The notes below the pieces were generated by a model that searched no databases, was not told where the DNA came from, and saw nothing but the letters and a program-made list of their open reading frames with translations. From assembly GCA_963931865.1 (NCBI GenBank), contig OZ007508.1, forward strand, positions 19,174,762-19,238,761: a DNA stretch of 64,000 nucleotides, given 5' to 3'. The position numbers were made by a program, and so were the translations under genes. Positions 45,401 through 58,755 of the stretch are shown here, one piece after another. Each line of letters opens with the position of its first letter. Position 1 is the first letter of the stretch. The stretch is from Axinella damicornis. Its lineage: Eukaryota > Porifera > Demospongiae > Axinellida > Axinellidae.

Positions 45401-48400
45401 GGTAGAACAGGGTAACACTAATTGAATGTATTAACAGATAACTCAGGAGTTAGGCACGGCTAGTATTCCCAAACAGCAAACAATCACGAATGCCTCAGCA
45501 AGTCTCGATTGACTTAGTAGTATCCATGTAAATTATTCAAGATGGAGCATCCACATTCCCACGGAACTTGATTCTATGTCAGTATGCTGAAATTTTCATA
45601 AATGTCCCATAATTATGTGATATGAACCGAAAGTGTATTTCAGCTCAGTAGGTGTTCCTGTTTTATACGCAGTAGTGGGAAGGTCAGTATAGCAAGTAAA
45701 GCGCTAGATCCAACACTATCAGCATTACAATGATCTCGATATTGATCATCCTACTATCTTCAGCCAAAATGTGATTATAGCAAGGTGCAGATATCTCTGA
45801 GTATTCAAGTACAAATGTTATACAGATGTGTCCACACTATGTTTTCACTGACCCTACCAGAGGCTCAACATATCCATAGAAAAAAACACTAGCCAAGTTT
45901 AAGCCTTCTGATGCTGGACAACAATTACTCTTGATCCCAAATAGGGTGGGGAAAGACCTACCAGAAATGACTTTATTAATTAAGTATAGTATGTAAACAA
46001 GTAACCACAAATGCAACGGGTATTGTTTTTTTTCCGTTACATCCTGCAACTGTGTTTTCTGGGACTTCACTGTATATATTATATGCACACACATCGCACA
46101 TTCACAGTATGGACCAATAGGAAGTAGCACAGTTTCAAGGGGATTTCCCCCTTTACCATCACACTACATAAATATGACAGCACATCTATCCATTTCCTTG
46201 ATAACTTCTGTTGTAAACAATCGATCCCCCTGCAGTCATGATCACTGCTGAGCTGTTAGGTATCTAAAGCATTTTTCCTCATTTCGCAACCACGAAACCA
46301 GCTAGATTTATTACACCAGAACTGTGGTCACACATGATTAGTCATCTTAGACTGTACTGAATACAAGGGCACATACCTGGGCAATCCAGCTCCGTGCCCG
46401 AGGAATAAGGTTTAAAAGTGAATGCCAAAAATCGTTAAGACCATTGAGTACAATTCCTGAGCATGAAGATGATTGCACACAGGAGTTCTTGATCATTCTT
46501 ATGAATTGGTTTGCACAGTGAAGTAGCCTGTAGGCTAAATGGCCTCAGCTGTCCTGAGAAGGTCAGAGCAAGCTTGTGGGATCTGCATGGAGCTGGAGAG
46601 CATCCCTCAGATATTTATTACAGCAATCGCATCCTGGATACTTTCTGTGCTCAGGTTAAACCATTGATGCTTTGCCATATGGCCATTCAAAATCAACATT
46701 ACATCACTGAGCCTCCATGTTGTGGTGGAAAGGGAGAAACTTTGGGAAAATTTCCTAGAAGCCAACCCAACCAATATTGATTGACTAGACATAACTAATA
46801 TTGTGTACCACAGCAGGAATTCTAAATTTGATACTGTAAGTTTTTTCAAGTAGGAAGGGGCCTGTTTAATAACTAACCTGAATAGCTAAGCTATTATGCA
46901 AACATGAAGGGAGTCAAGATTGTTTACTAACAACTAAAATCACAACTTAAAATATGCTGACTAACTGTGTAACACCCACCCAAATAATTGGTATATTCAC
47001 AATGCCAATTACAAGCTGTGAGTCAAGTAACCTAGGTTAGAACAGGAAAGCAGTCTTTATGTTTACCTAACTACACCAGGATTACTGATTACTAGGATAC
47101 CATAGGATACCATAGGATAGATACCATATACCACTGGAAAGTCATGATGCCATGATGGATTTCTCAGCAGATAAAAATGGCATGTGGTCACAGGCAGTGG
47201 CGAGCACTGTGCCAAGGGACAGCACGAGTATGGGAGTATGAGAGTATGAGAGAAACCACCCATTAAGGCTATAGGGTACTCTGTACGTGTTGTTCCGAAA
47301 TTCAGAAAATTAAAGTAATGGGGGCCTAAAGCTGTGGTGTAGCAACTAAAATACCCATGCAGTCCCTAATCTGATAGTGGTATCCAAAACTCTACCTGCT
47401 GTTCACTCAAGGTAGTCGCATCAGTCATTTGGGCTAGTTGCAACAAGCTGGCTAGTAGCAATCAATTATTGAGTGAAGTAACCCCCCCCCCCCCCCCCCC
47501 CCCCCCCCACAGCATTTTGCAAATAGCCAAACGTTGGGTGGAACTAACCCACTGGACACAACTAACCGGGCCCTGGACCAAAAAACAACAACCCAAGCTT
47601 ACATTAGCTCTTCCTCCCAACTGCTCACATTACAGCTGCTGGGATGTTATGACTCTGCGCTTAATTGGAACAATAGACAAGGTGTGGCCAGTAAAGTGGG
47701 ATGGAACAGCTAGCCGCAACATACCAGGCAACATGCTACCATGTGGAACAGAAATAATCTCTTTATCTCCGAAAGGAGAGGAATTGGATTAACAATAAAA
47801 ACAGAGGCTTGTCTTCCCATTGAGTGCACTCAATGTGTTTGCTAAGTCAATAGGTATGAATGACCAGCCCTATCACTTGGTACAGGTCAACCTTCAATAA
47901 TTATCCCCTACTGAAACTATGAACACTTTGCAATCACACTTACCGCCAACTTAAATTAAAATCCTAAACCCCAAATTCTTGGCCCCATTGTGGTGCCCGA
48001 CCACCACGACCATGTACATTGTACGAAGACCGGGGAACTTTGGAGGGTTGTGCCGATCACCATGAGAATTCCAGCTATAACTACTGCACATGATCAAAGG
48101 GTCACAACATGGGTGCCGGCCTATATTTGTGAATTCCAGACCCTAGCATGCTTGAGTCTGCGTGCGTCGTTGATGCTCCCCACAGCTACTTGTACAGCAC
48201 ATGTTTTAGCCAACAATGACACAGAAACAGCCCTGAACAGTGTGGTCTTAGGAAGCACAGTGGAGACCTCCTTGTTGGTAAAGTTCCAGAAATAACAATC
48301 TGGCAGTGATAAACAGTGAACATTGCTACTCAGCAAGGTTTCACTTCTGGCATGCTAGATAGCTAATCAACATATCACGGGAATGCTGCTACGGCACAGC

Positions 48401-51341
48401 ATTATCGGAAAAGATCCCCTTAGAAATAACTCCAGGCTGTTCACACTAATGAACATGGCCGATATTACGGACAAAACAAAAAATGAAAGGTAGCCTCTTT
48501 CCTAGCTAGCCTAGCCTTGTTCCCAGGCCATTCCCAGCCTAGCCAGCCTAGCCTTGTTCCCAGGCCATTCCCAGCACCAGTATGCAAACATGAGGCCAGG
48601 TAGATCTGGTCATGTGCAGTGCCAACAGGAAGACAGATGGTAGAAACACAGAGGGTGGTGCCGGACGGAGAATCTCATTGCCCTTTCTTGTAATGTCTGT
48701 CCAAAGGCTGGATGTCAAAGTGTTCGCAAGGTAGCCGATCATGATCAAAACCATTCATTGTTCATGACACCAGGGACAGATCGACACAAAACAGGTATTA
48801 TAATGGTTGGGCACCACTTCCCATGTGTCTACCCCAGCTCTGTTTATCACACGTGACCAGATCTCTCGGCCCAGGCCTTCCCCTGCCGCATTGTGCATAG
48901 CAAAAACGATCAACTTGAAGCTGGCAGTGGGAACAGCCTGGGCATGAGGCTACATCTAGCCATCTGAGAGGGGCACTTGTGATTCCCGGCTTTGTTTGCT
49001 CTATGCTACCAGTACTGGGGGGGGGGGGGGGGGGGGGGGGGGGGGTGCCATGGGATAGTTATTGTAAACACCTTTACTAAGGTGTCAACACCAATACTAT
49101 GTGGACCAGTCTAGTGCTGCTCGTTGCTTGGCCTTGGGTCTCTTGAGGCAATTCATGCACTAAATAAATGCCAGGAGGTAGCATGCACTTAAAAGGTAGT
49201 GTGCCTATACAATAGTGAGGTGTCCTTAATATAAGGGTACTATGACTAATCAGTCAGCCTTGTGATGCAAGGAGCAGAGGCAATGGTGCAATGGTGATTT
49301 GAGAGCAGAGATGTCTGAAGCGAGCAGTGATGCCTACGAAGCAGTTAACTACTGAAGGTGGCTGCCAAGAGAGCAATGAGTCCAGAGCTACACGTAGAGC
49401 TGCTTGAAGAGAAATATCACGCAGTGGGCCTTGATGGCTTGAAGACGAAGGCGAGTCCCTTTATGAACTGCATGTTGCCAGGAGGGAAGCTGACAAAACA
49501 GAGCAGCTGCAAGGTGACTGAATGAGTCCCTCCACGAGAAGTCAAGTGAGAATTCTGATGCACAGCTGGATTTAAACACCATCTCACCTAGGTTATGAAC
49601 TGCCATTGACCCTTGCTGCTAGACACTGTGGTGAAAACCCACATACAAAAACTGAAATACCTCAAAAGGGCACTTCCATTATTCATCCGTAATTTCTAAT
49701 GCATGAACAGCCATGCTCTGCAGAATGCATTTCCCACCCAGCTGGCATAAGTAATGATTGTGTTGCAACTCTCCCAGGAATTGGGACACACAGGATCAGC
49801 GTGCAGCATCCCACATTTTCAGGATGAGCATCCCACATTTTCAGGATGAGCGTGCAGCATGAGGATGAGCGTGCAGCATCCCAGATTTAAAATTGGGGGA
49901 AGTCGTTTTCAAAAACAATCCCTTTCCCACCAACAGACTACTGTACTCCTAGAGTACTAGGTTAATATGGTTGGACAGCAGAACTTGACAGACGTAATTA
50001 CCACATGCAACTGAGTGTCATCTGCAGGAAACACTTGTTGAATTATTTCTTTTGCATTTACTTTTTAATTCCACGGCTAACTGCCCGATTCACTGTTCAG
50101 CATGACATGCAGTGATCAGACCAGTTATTTATCGATAACTCTAATATTGCATGCCTACAACATTTACCAACAATATTTCACCTACCCTTATCTCGTGCTG
50201 CGCAGCTTTCAGCACACTGATGGTAGCCGGTCTCTTGGTCTTCCTTTTCAGTTGGTTCCGAAGCTTGTGAATTGCTTCCCTCAGATCTTTCCGTCTGAAA
50301 GGGTTAAAACAAATGTGTCCGGCTTACAACACACACTGCATGTACAGAGTTCACGTAGAATTCACGTGCACATCATTAATCAAATAGTAACGCAATTACA
50401 TGCAATTACACAACAAAATGGCGGTATATTTACTAGGAAATTTCGTGGATAGCTTTACCAAGAACTACACTTATCCTAAGTGGCTATTATCTTGCGAAAG
50501 GAAATCACAAGTGCTTTGTGAAACCTCACCATCCTAAACTGAAAACAATCAAGCTCAACCCTTAGCAGGTGCTTGAGTCCAGTGCACGTTAGCCCGGACT
50601 TGATTGGTTGAGGCAAAGCACGCTGTTCTATCAAACTCTGCATGTGGTGTGTACGCACCTTATTTGCTCTTTCTTGTTGTGAAGTGCAATTGCTTTGGCT
50701 TTCTTGGGATCTTGATGATTGTGTCCTCTTTCTCCGTCGCCACTTGACAACCTTTGCCTTTGCCGCCGAGGGTGATTCCCTTGCATCCCACCTTCCAAGG
50801 ATTGCTCCTCAAATGAGTGATGCTCCGGGGTGTGCAGCTCAACATCGGAACTGTCAAAGCAGGCTTCTCCCATATCTCCGGCAAGCTCCTCTTCACCCTC
50901 TGAGTCTAGAGAGACAAAAACAGAATGTTACTCACCTGGATTGCATGCCACATGATTCTGGACATGGTGCCATGTAGCTAGCTATAATATATAATATTCC
51001 ACTCACTCATCAACAGCCTACTTGTTGCATCTGGTAGCTACATGTATATAGCAGCTGCAAGATTAGTTTGTCCATGCACATCCGGCTCCTATCAGTATTC
51101 CATGCACAGTCTAGTAGCTAGCATTACGGCTAGCTAACTGCCACGGTTTCATCTGCATGCTGCAAAAGATGCAGACTAAAGAATTGCGCACATTAGGCCT
51201 GCAACATCGATGGTTTGTTTCTACACTGTTATTGTCACAGTAGAAATACTCACCTGTTTCTTCTGGAGACTCGTCTCCGTGCTGCTCCAGGATCTCAGCA
51301 GCCCCGAGAATCATTTGGATTCCGGCAGCGTTTGCATCCAT
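42487..51341 (-). CDS. MNT/MXD-type bHLH-zipper transcriptional repressor (6 exons)
   Basis: A Max-network repressor expected to dimerise with MAX, bind E-boxes and recruit Sin3. Minus exons are 51254-51341, 50659-50905, 50186-50294, 44357-44448, 43952-44100 and 42487-43688; all phases agree, giving 628 residues. The start is ATG at 51341 (MDANAAG). Residues about 6-25, GIQMILGAAEILEQ, match the Sin3-interaction helix of MAD/MNT. The basic region HNKKEQIRR (105-113) keeps the H-E-R E-box contacts. The HLH (LREAIHKLRNQL...TISVLKAAQHEI) runs to about 148 and is followed by a zipper (VLKVQEVEGQQQVDALTKK...). The last exon adds about 400 residues, proline-rich then serine-rich and acidic, like MNT and unlike the short MXD proteins. 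The intron before the zipper exon is 5.7 kb. MNT is favoured on length; an ancestral MXD/MNT gene is equally possible. Confidence 0.83.
44449..50185. other. 5.7-kb intron of the MNT/MXD-like gene
   Basis: No exon is needed here: the HLH exon ends in phase 0 and the zipper exon starts in phase 0. It contains a poly-C tract (47482-47508), a poly-G tract (49017-49045) and a tandem duplication of a GCCTTGTTCCCAGGCCATTC fragment at 48505-48575. Scattered short open frames lack any recognisable domain. Confidence 0.6.
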
Positions 51342-52127
51342 CTCATAGGCTTCGATCGGCAAGTATTTCAGTAGCTAATTTGTGCAAGTGAACCAAACCT
51401 AGAAGTGCGATTTGCAGTCAAACGCTAGTCAATATGTACAGCGCGAATCAAATATTTCGAATGCCTTCGAACCGCATTGCAATGTGGAATGTGGAATTAT
51501 TAAACGTGGCTCAGTAATTTATTCATATCTTCCCGGAAATTAATCGAGTGTCATACGACTTCCTCGAAACGTTAACGAAAGGGGAGTGCTATGATGAGTG
51601 ACTCGACTACATGTCAGATCATGCATGCAGCGCTGCGTGAGGTAGCTAGGTATTCAATCGCTGAACAAAACCGGACAGTATAGCTATGTGCATTACACGA
51701 CGTGCATCAGAGTATTCGAAGGTGGGCGGTGCTCGTGTGCAGGGTTATATCTCTGCACTTTATCAAGCTAATAGCACAGAAAGTGAAATCAACCAATTTC
51801 AGCACGTGTGTAAACCAAATTGGATCTGCTGCATTTCTCTACGCTATATGAATACTGTTCTGTGCAATAACACATTCAATTTCTAGAATGAGGGAACTTT
51901 ATGTACGTCTATAGCTAGCTAGATAGCTACCTCTGTTGTGATTACCAATAGCTACCACTGCCTCTGTTGTGCAATGGTCTCCATGGAGACAATATGTGCA
52001 TATGCACTCAAGATCACACACATAGCTACTCACACAGTGAGTGACACACACTCACACAGTGAGTGACACACACCAGGAGGCATCTAGCTAGAATGATTAG
52101 CTAGCTACATATGTAGCTAATCATGTC

Positions 52128-52336
52128 AAGTAGCTACCATATCCAACTCAAGATGAACTGTCAAAATTAATGTGATAGATTCTAGCAGTAGCTACTAGCT
52201 ACTCAACCTTCCCTAAAACACTGAGTATGCAATGCATACTCAGTGTTTTAGGGAAGGTTGAGTAGCTAGTAGCTACTGCTAGAATCTATCACATTAATTT
52301 TGACAGTTCATCTTGAGTTGGATATGGTAGCTACTT
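52128..52336. repeat. perfect 209-bp palindrome
   Basis: Two 104-bp arms, exact reverse complements wherever I paired them, flank one central base at 52232. The outer ends read AAGTAGCTACC. It is probably a foldback/MITE insertion or a recent inverted duplication, about 790 bp upstream of the MNT/MXD-like start codon. A hairpin assembly artefact cannot be excluded. Confidence 0.9.
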
Positions 52337-55223
52337 AGCATTAGGTTCCAACTAGCTACGTATCATTTAACATCATTGTGACATGATGTTGTCATGCAGT
52401 ATGTACTGTGCGGGCATGTCTCTAGGCCGGGATGTCGCTCGCTCCATGCAGCCTTCACTTGTCATTCTTGTTGCCAGAGTACACCTTGACTTGTGTAGCT
52501 AGCTAGCTAGCACCGGTACCGACAGCATGCAGGCATGGAGAGGTTTGTAGCAAAGCACCATGCCATGGGCATTACGATGGAAGGTCACCATGACGTTATT
52601 TCCGGCTAACTATAGCTAAATGGTTTGGATACACCCCATCTGAGGGTGGCATGTGAAGTAGCTACACGTGTTAACGTACGTGTGTGAGGGTGTGTGCGTG
52701 TGGAGCCTAACAATAGAATAGCCTGCAGAGAATTTCGGCATTGCTAGCTAATGCCGTATCGTGTGGCATGCAGGTATACAAGTGGAGGGGCATTTGTCCA
52801 GCCTAAGAAGTCGTAAGTCTCTTGGGGAGATGGCTGCTTTTCTGGCCATGCAGATTTAATCATGTACAGACCACCACTGAACAAGGTAGGCTGATCAACA
52901 TTTCAGAATTCAGCCATTATAATAATTGTAACTATAGGATTATACAATTGAAGATGCAGTTGGAGATGCAGTTGGGGTAATTACCTTTGGTTAGGGTTCC
53001 ATCGTTACTGGTATCGGTATCGGTCCTGGTGATGAGGTATCGGGTATCAGTTATTGGAATTCTAGATCTGTGGTACTGATGATTTAATTGCCCTATGACA
53101 TAAGTCTGATTGAGTAGTTGCTCAAGCAATCGATGATGGCCGGGCAAGTTAAGAGAGAGTTTTGGGAGTAGCTATTTGTGTGTGAATGCTGATGAGGCTT
53201 GTTACAAATTGTGAAGAAAGCTTTCAAGGGTTTATCGATACATAGCGGTATTGACATCGGCATCATCCTATTTCACATGTTCCAATATCAGAATCGGGGT
53301 ATCGGTGGAACACTACTTTTGGCAAAGCAAGGCACATGTACAGCTTCAGTGTGTAGCTACTCCTGGGATGTGCATCCGATCACTGACCAAACGTTTCCAT
53401 AGTAACATACCATGTACGAACCTGCTCAATTAACTTTGTGCATCTTGAAACAGCAAGTTCACAACAATCATAATTTACACTGCACAGTGGCTATACACAC
53501 AAGCATTATTATAAGGTCACTGACATATACTACACCTGTTGTAACCACCATTTACAAAATCCTGCATCGTGCTAGCCATGCAAGTGCACATGGACATGTC
53601 TGACACCATACCTCACTGAGTAAAGTGATGATCTTAGTATAATGGTTGATTTGTTGAAGGCAGATCGACAGTGTAACCTTAGATCCAGAGTACTTAACCC
53701 CATTAGGTATCAGAGTAGCTATAGCTCCCGACAGGTGTTGTCCTTGATGGTACGATAGTGAGCTTAAAATCAATTTTAGGCTTCTTCCCCTGAATTGCGG
53801 TTTATGACGCCTTCTTTTTCTGACCAAGTGATCAGCTAACAGTTTATAGGCCTCCAGATGAAAGCGAAAGTGTTTTGGTCAATTTGTGTAAAATAGGGCC
53901 ATTATCGAGTCCCACCTGACCTTGTCCTTTGTTCCAATAGCAAACTTTGGAGTTGCAGTGAAAATCGATAGTTACAGTACAACAGTCAATCTGTCGTTAA
54001 GGAGGGGTTATCTCACACTACAACAGCACTGGTTTCACCTGGTGTGTACACAGCTGTACTATCAGCAGCCCACTGACCGCATAGCCTCAGCAACTGTAAC
54101 AACTATAGTCTGCGGTCATAGTTTCACATGTTTGCACACCTTTTGGATGTAGCTAGAGATTTGCAAAACCACTGCTCAAGTTAACTGATCAATCTTGGCT
54201 TTGCACATTACCCTTATAGCATCCTTCAAGAATTGTTCTCTTGTACGTAATGTCAAGACTGTACCTCAGGTTCTACATCCATCTTGTGTATATCCTCACC
54301 CCCGGATGCAAGGAAAGAGATCTAAAGACAGACACTTGGTCAAGTTTGAGTTTGAGCCCCAGCAGAGTGATCAAGAGGACATTTTGACAGTCAAGCACTT
54401 TGGTTTGCAGATGGATGCATGGAAAGCAAGGAATACATGTACCATCATAGTCCTGATCGCTACTTAAGCATCTTGGTCAGAATTGAAGTCCTGCATGACT
54501 TCTGAAGCGCCCTTAGCTGACTGCTCGTCATTGTCTGAGCCCAGTAGCTAGCTACGGAGCATACGCGTTCCTTAGAAGAAAGTTATCGAGTCGGTAGACT
54601 CTATATGTAGGGGTACAACAGACACACAATAGCTATATGAAAATATCTCTCAAAATCTCAAAAGCGGCCAACTCATAAGCCTTTATAACAACGTACCATT
54701 CATCTTCAAGTGTTTTCATGACCAACATAATATAAGTTCATTTTGATTTGATACTGAATCCAGGAATGCCACATCTCCAATAAAGAAGGTTTTCATGCAG
54801 GTCCTGGGCCCCATTATTGGGCGTGGTGATATGACATCATCACATTAGGATTGCATGAAACTGGTTGGCTATAACAGGTCAAGTCAGCTTGAATGGAATG
54901 TGATAACGAAAGTCACGCAACCGTAGCAACTAAAACTTCCACAGTTGATAATCTTAGCAGTAGCTAGATCCTTGGTGCTGCTGGAGTGGGGATCGCATGG
55001 CAGCACTCATTCAGAGTCTGCTTGCTAAGTAATAGTTGCATCCTGGCAAATTGCAATGTGCAACATTATTGCACGCAGTATTCACCAGAGTATGATGGCG
55101 GTGTGCATACCTACTGCAGAGGTTACAACCCACTGAATATTCTACATGGACTCCAAGGATCATTGGCTCTGTTTGGCATAATGAGATTCAGCAACTGCCA
55201 CTACAGTTACAACTCATGAGATA

Positions 55224-55660
55224 TTCTACATGGCTTTGTAGGATCATTGCTTCTCTTTAGAATTTTAGCACCCCTGCTACCACTTGCTCACGCAGCCTTC
55301 CAGACTATAATGAGATTCGGCAACTGCCACCACGGGTACAGCTCATTGAACATGGATCCGCATGGATATACCACCACTTACACGTGTGCAGCCTTACACG
55401 TGTACCACCACTTACACGTTCTACATGGCTTTGTAGGATCATTGCTTCTCTTTAGAATTTTAGCACCCCTGCTACCACTTGCTCACGCAGCCTTCCAGAC
55501 TATAATGAGATTCGGCAACTGCCACCACGGGTACAGCTCATTGAACATGGATCCGCATGGATATACCACCACTTACACGTGTGCAGCCTTACACGTGTAC
55601 CACCACTTACACGTGTGCAGCCTTCCAGACTATAATGAGATTCGGCAACTGCCACTGTCC
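55224..55660. repeat. 195-bp tandem duplication plus partial third copy
   Basis: Two nearly identical 195-bp units start at 55224 and 55419 (TTCTACATGGCTTTGTAGGA...). A truncated third copy starts at about 55612. Each unit contains internal ACACGTGT-CCACCACTTACACG repeats. Because 195 is divisible by three, an open frame of 150 codons spans the array; it shows no domain. Confidence 0.9.
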
Positions 55661-56637
55661 AGAATTAACAACATTCTGAAATTGCAGGTTCAGTCATAAC
55701 AAGCCGTCAGAAGTGGTGGGTCAGTGTAGCTATGACAGCACCTCTTTTCAGCACTTATGATTAATTGTTTTACATCTCAGAGATCAAGTAATTGAAAAGA
55801 AGGGGGGGGGGGGGGGGGGGGGGGGGTGATAATGGTCCTAGTAGGTGTGTGCATAATCGGTGGGAATCGTATGTCACAAATGAAAGAGGGAAATGTGCAG
55901 ATATTGTTGTGTAAGTTGAGTCCAAGTATAAGAGATGCATACAAGTCAAATCTTGTTCACACTGTCAGGGAGGATTGCCCCCAGACCCGCGTGCACGCAA
56001 TCAATCAATCAAATCTTTTATGTCCCCTGCATTTGCAGCCAGCCTAGGTTAGGCTTATGAGACTATAAAAAGGAACACTTAAGACAAACACTTCCATCAA
56101 AGTTCGAGCAGCTAGGGCTTCTTTTAGGTGATCTTCAGACGAGTAGAGGTAGTCAGTAGGCAGGCAAGGCTCGGCAGTTGTCCGCCCCACCAGAGACTTG
56201 GGCGTTTATCGTCCTCGTCTTGGTGGCTGCGCGGCAGGCGGGACAGATCCACGTGAGCATGCAGGAGTCTGGCGCGTGTGACTAATACACAGATGTTCTA
56301 CTATAGAATTGGCCTTACACTTTCTCTGTGCTTAATAATTCTGACAGCCCTGATAGATCAGTGGCACCAAATTACCAATCCATCATTCCACAACCATGAC
56401 AGCAACGTCTGCAACTAGAAACAAATCCTCTAATGTTGACCTAAGAAATACACAGTACGACAGAAGTACACCCAAACTGAGTACAGGCTTCTTTAAATCT
56501 GGAATGGACTCAACCATGAGGATATACCCATTGGGCTCGCAGTCCACCTCAGAGGGCAATGGACGAACAGGAGACTCGTAATTTGCCTCGTCTGGCAATG
56601 CAGGAAGAGGCCTGGCACCTACAGCTTTATATATATT

Positions 56638-57174
56638 ACACTGTAAAAAGAAAAGGGTTGTTTTAACCAGACTCTGATGGTCACCATATCAATGTCTCCT
56701 CCACTGTGGTGATCAAAGGATGTACCCACAGCCACAAATGTTGTGTAGCTTCACTTCTAATGGTTTGTAATTATAGGTACGTGACTTAGCTTAACTCTTT
56801 ACCAACCAATGACTGCAAAAGCCGTCATGAGCTCCCATAAGCCATAAGAATTTATATGGGGAATTTATTACTAGGCGTTATACTTTAATTGTTTACCCAT
56901 ATATATATAGGACCTATAGTGGTCAAGAAGTGTACTAAATGATCTGCTTGGATGATGCACTTCAGTCATTCTTCAGTCATTCCTACAGTTACCTGGAACT
57001 AAGAAACTTGACCTAGGTTATATAACTCAACAGGCCTACTAGGTTATCCTATAGAGATCAAAGTAGGCTGCATGCACTTGTGTGCTCATTCCTTGATGAC
57101 AATGCAAGGAGGCACTGAGATGCAAGTGAGGTGACCACAGCCTGGTTAAAACAACCCTTCTCTTTTTGTAGTGT
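56638..57174. mobile_element. Tc1/mariner-like nonautonomous element with TA target
   Basis: The terminal inverted repeats run about 33 bp. The left end is CACTGTAAAAAGAAAAGGGT and continues GTTTTAACCAG; the right end is the inverse with two or three changes. TA lies immediately outside both ends, the usual Tc1/mariner target. The span is about 537 bp with no transposase frame. Confidence 0.65.
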
Positions 57175-58029
57175 AGTAACAGCTTAAGCTGGCTCCCATC
57201 ACGACTCACTTCCATCGGTAGCAGGTGAGAACTGTAGCGGTTGGTGGACGTAGCGGGATGGATACATTTCAAGGTCATTCCCTGGAGAGTTGTGCATGTA
57301 GGTATATGCAGAAACAGTCTGTATGCAATGCATGCACTGTCTAGATTCTAGCATGGTTCACATGGTTCGTTAGTCATGTCATTTCCACATACTATGTATA
57401 GCTACATCTTTACAGGCTATATATAAATAAGTTCAGTAGCGTAATCTATTAGAGTCATGTTACCGTGCTCCGCAATATTCTACAAGTAATAAAAAACATT
57501 TGAAAATGTAACAGGATGTAGGCATACCAGAACGGCAAAAAGTAAGGAAACAAGGCAGGGATGATTGCACAAAACAGTGAAGTATACAACCCCCCTACAG
57601 AGATCTTTTTCCAAAACGTTGCAAAATAAAATTTGTTTGCGAACTACCGTCAAAGTCCAAGAATCAACTCTATAGAATAAAGCCTTGTATGTGCACACAA
57701 GCATGCAGTGACATGTGGTTGGCTTTCATGTACAAAGTTGATTCACAGCACACGTGCATGAACTCACAGTTCAACTGATCCATAATGCATTTTTGGTATA
57801 AGAGCACACACATATGCACACTTTTTCAATTTAGAGTCACACGAAGTGCCCAAAAATGTTATGCAACAGGATGCAGTGAGGCATGCTGCACACCACCATC
57901 TTTTACCGAACGCCTCAGAATTTGCATGCAGCTCGTCATCAGTATACTCACTCCATGCATTGTTAGTAGCGGCCATGCTCAGTTGCACACTGAGATCACA
58001 CTTGACCATTAGCTATTAGCAGGCTAAGC

Positions 58030-58420
58030 AGCACTTACGCAACCGGCTGTGGTGGCACCGTTACAGCACTCTGGGTCTCATGCAGCACTTACACAACCGG
58101 CTGTGGGGGCACCGTTACAGCTCTCTGGGTCTCATGCAGCACTTACACAACCGGCTGTGGTGGCACCGTTACAGCTCTCTGGGTCTCATGCAGCACTGGC
58201 TGTGGAATCGTTACAGCTGCAGCACTCTGGGTCTTATGCAGCACTGGCTGTGGTGGAACCGTTACAGCTCTCTGGGTCTTATGCAGCACTGGCTGTGGTG
58301 GAACCGTTACAGCTCTCTGGGTCTCATGCAGCACTGGCTGTGGTGGCACCATTACAGCACTCTGGGTCTCATGCAGCACTTACACAACCGGCTGTGGTGG
58401 CACCATTACAGTGTAGGGCT
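58030..58420. repeat. 54-bp minisatellite, array 1
   Basis: About eight units based on CAGCACTTACACAACCGGCT-GTGGTGGCACCGTTACAGCT-CTCTGGGTCTCATG. Some lack the ACTTACACAACC segment. The period is a multiple of three, which yields a 155-codon repetitive open frame (58049-58516) that I do not consider a gene. The same unit recurs at 59229-59352. Confidence 0.9.
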
Positions 58421-58755
58421 CCCAATGGGAAATTGAAAGTGAAGCAATTTCAAATCTGTTATGCTAGAACTGAATATCTACCTGAGTTGCATCAAAGCCA
58501 CACAAGCAGTTTGTGAGCAGAGCTACTTTTTTGACCACAGTAGTCTTGGACTTGAAAGGGTTAAAATAATGGTCAAGATTAGTTCAAGTGACTTTTGAAG
58601 CTCCACCCTGAAACCAATGGTACTGATGGATTTCACTTGATGTACCATGTGCAAAAATGCCTGGACCAACCCAACTATGGACTGTGAAGTGACTATATTT
58701 TAGCAATCATTTAATATTACAATACATTTTCCCCATAGAAGATTAGATGATTTGT

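Noticed and set aside
54195..54467. Plus-strand frame of 90 codons ending DAWKARNTCTIIVLIAT
   Set aside because: The composition is somewhat protein-like, but there is no recognisable motif, no phase-compatible neighbouring exon and no start context.
55247..55699. 150-codon frame made of two repeats
   Set aside because: The 195-bp duplication is a multiple of three, so one open stretch is simply doubled. No domain is seen.
58049..58516. 155-codon frame with an 18-residue repeat (APLQLSGSHAAL)
   Set aside because: It is the translation of the 54-bp minisatellite, which is open in other frames and on the other strand too. There are no convincing flanking exons.
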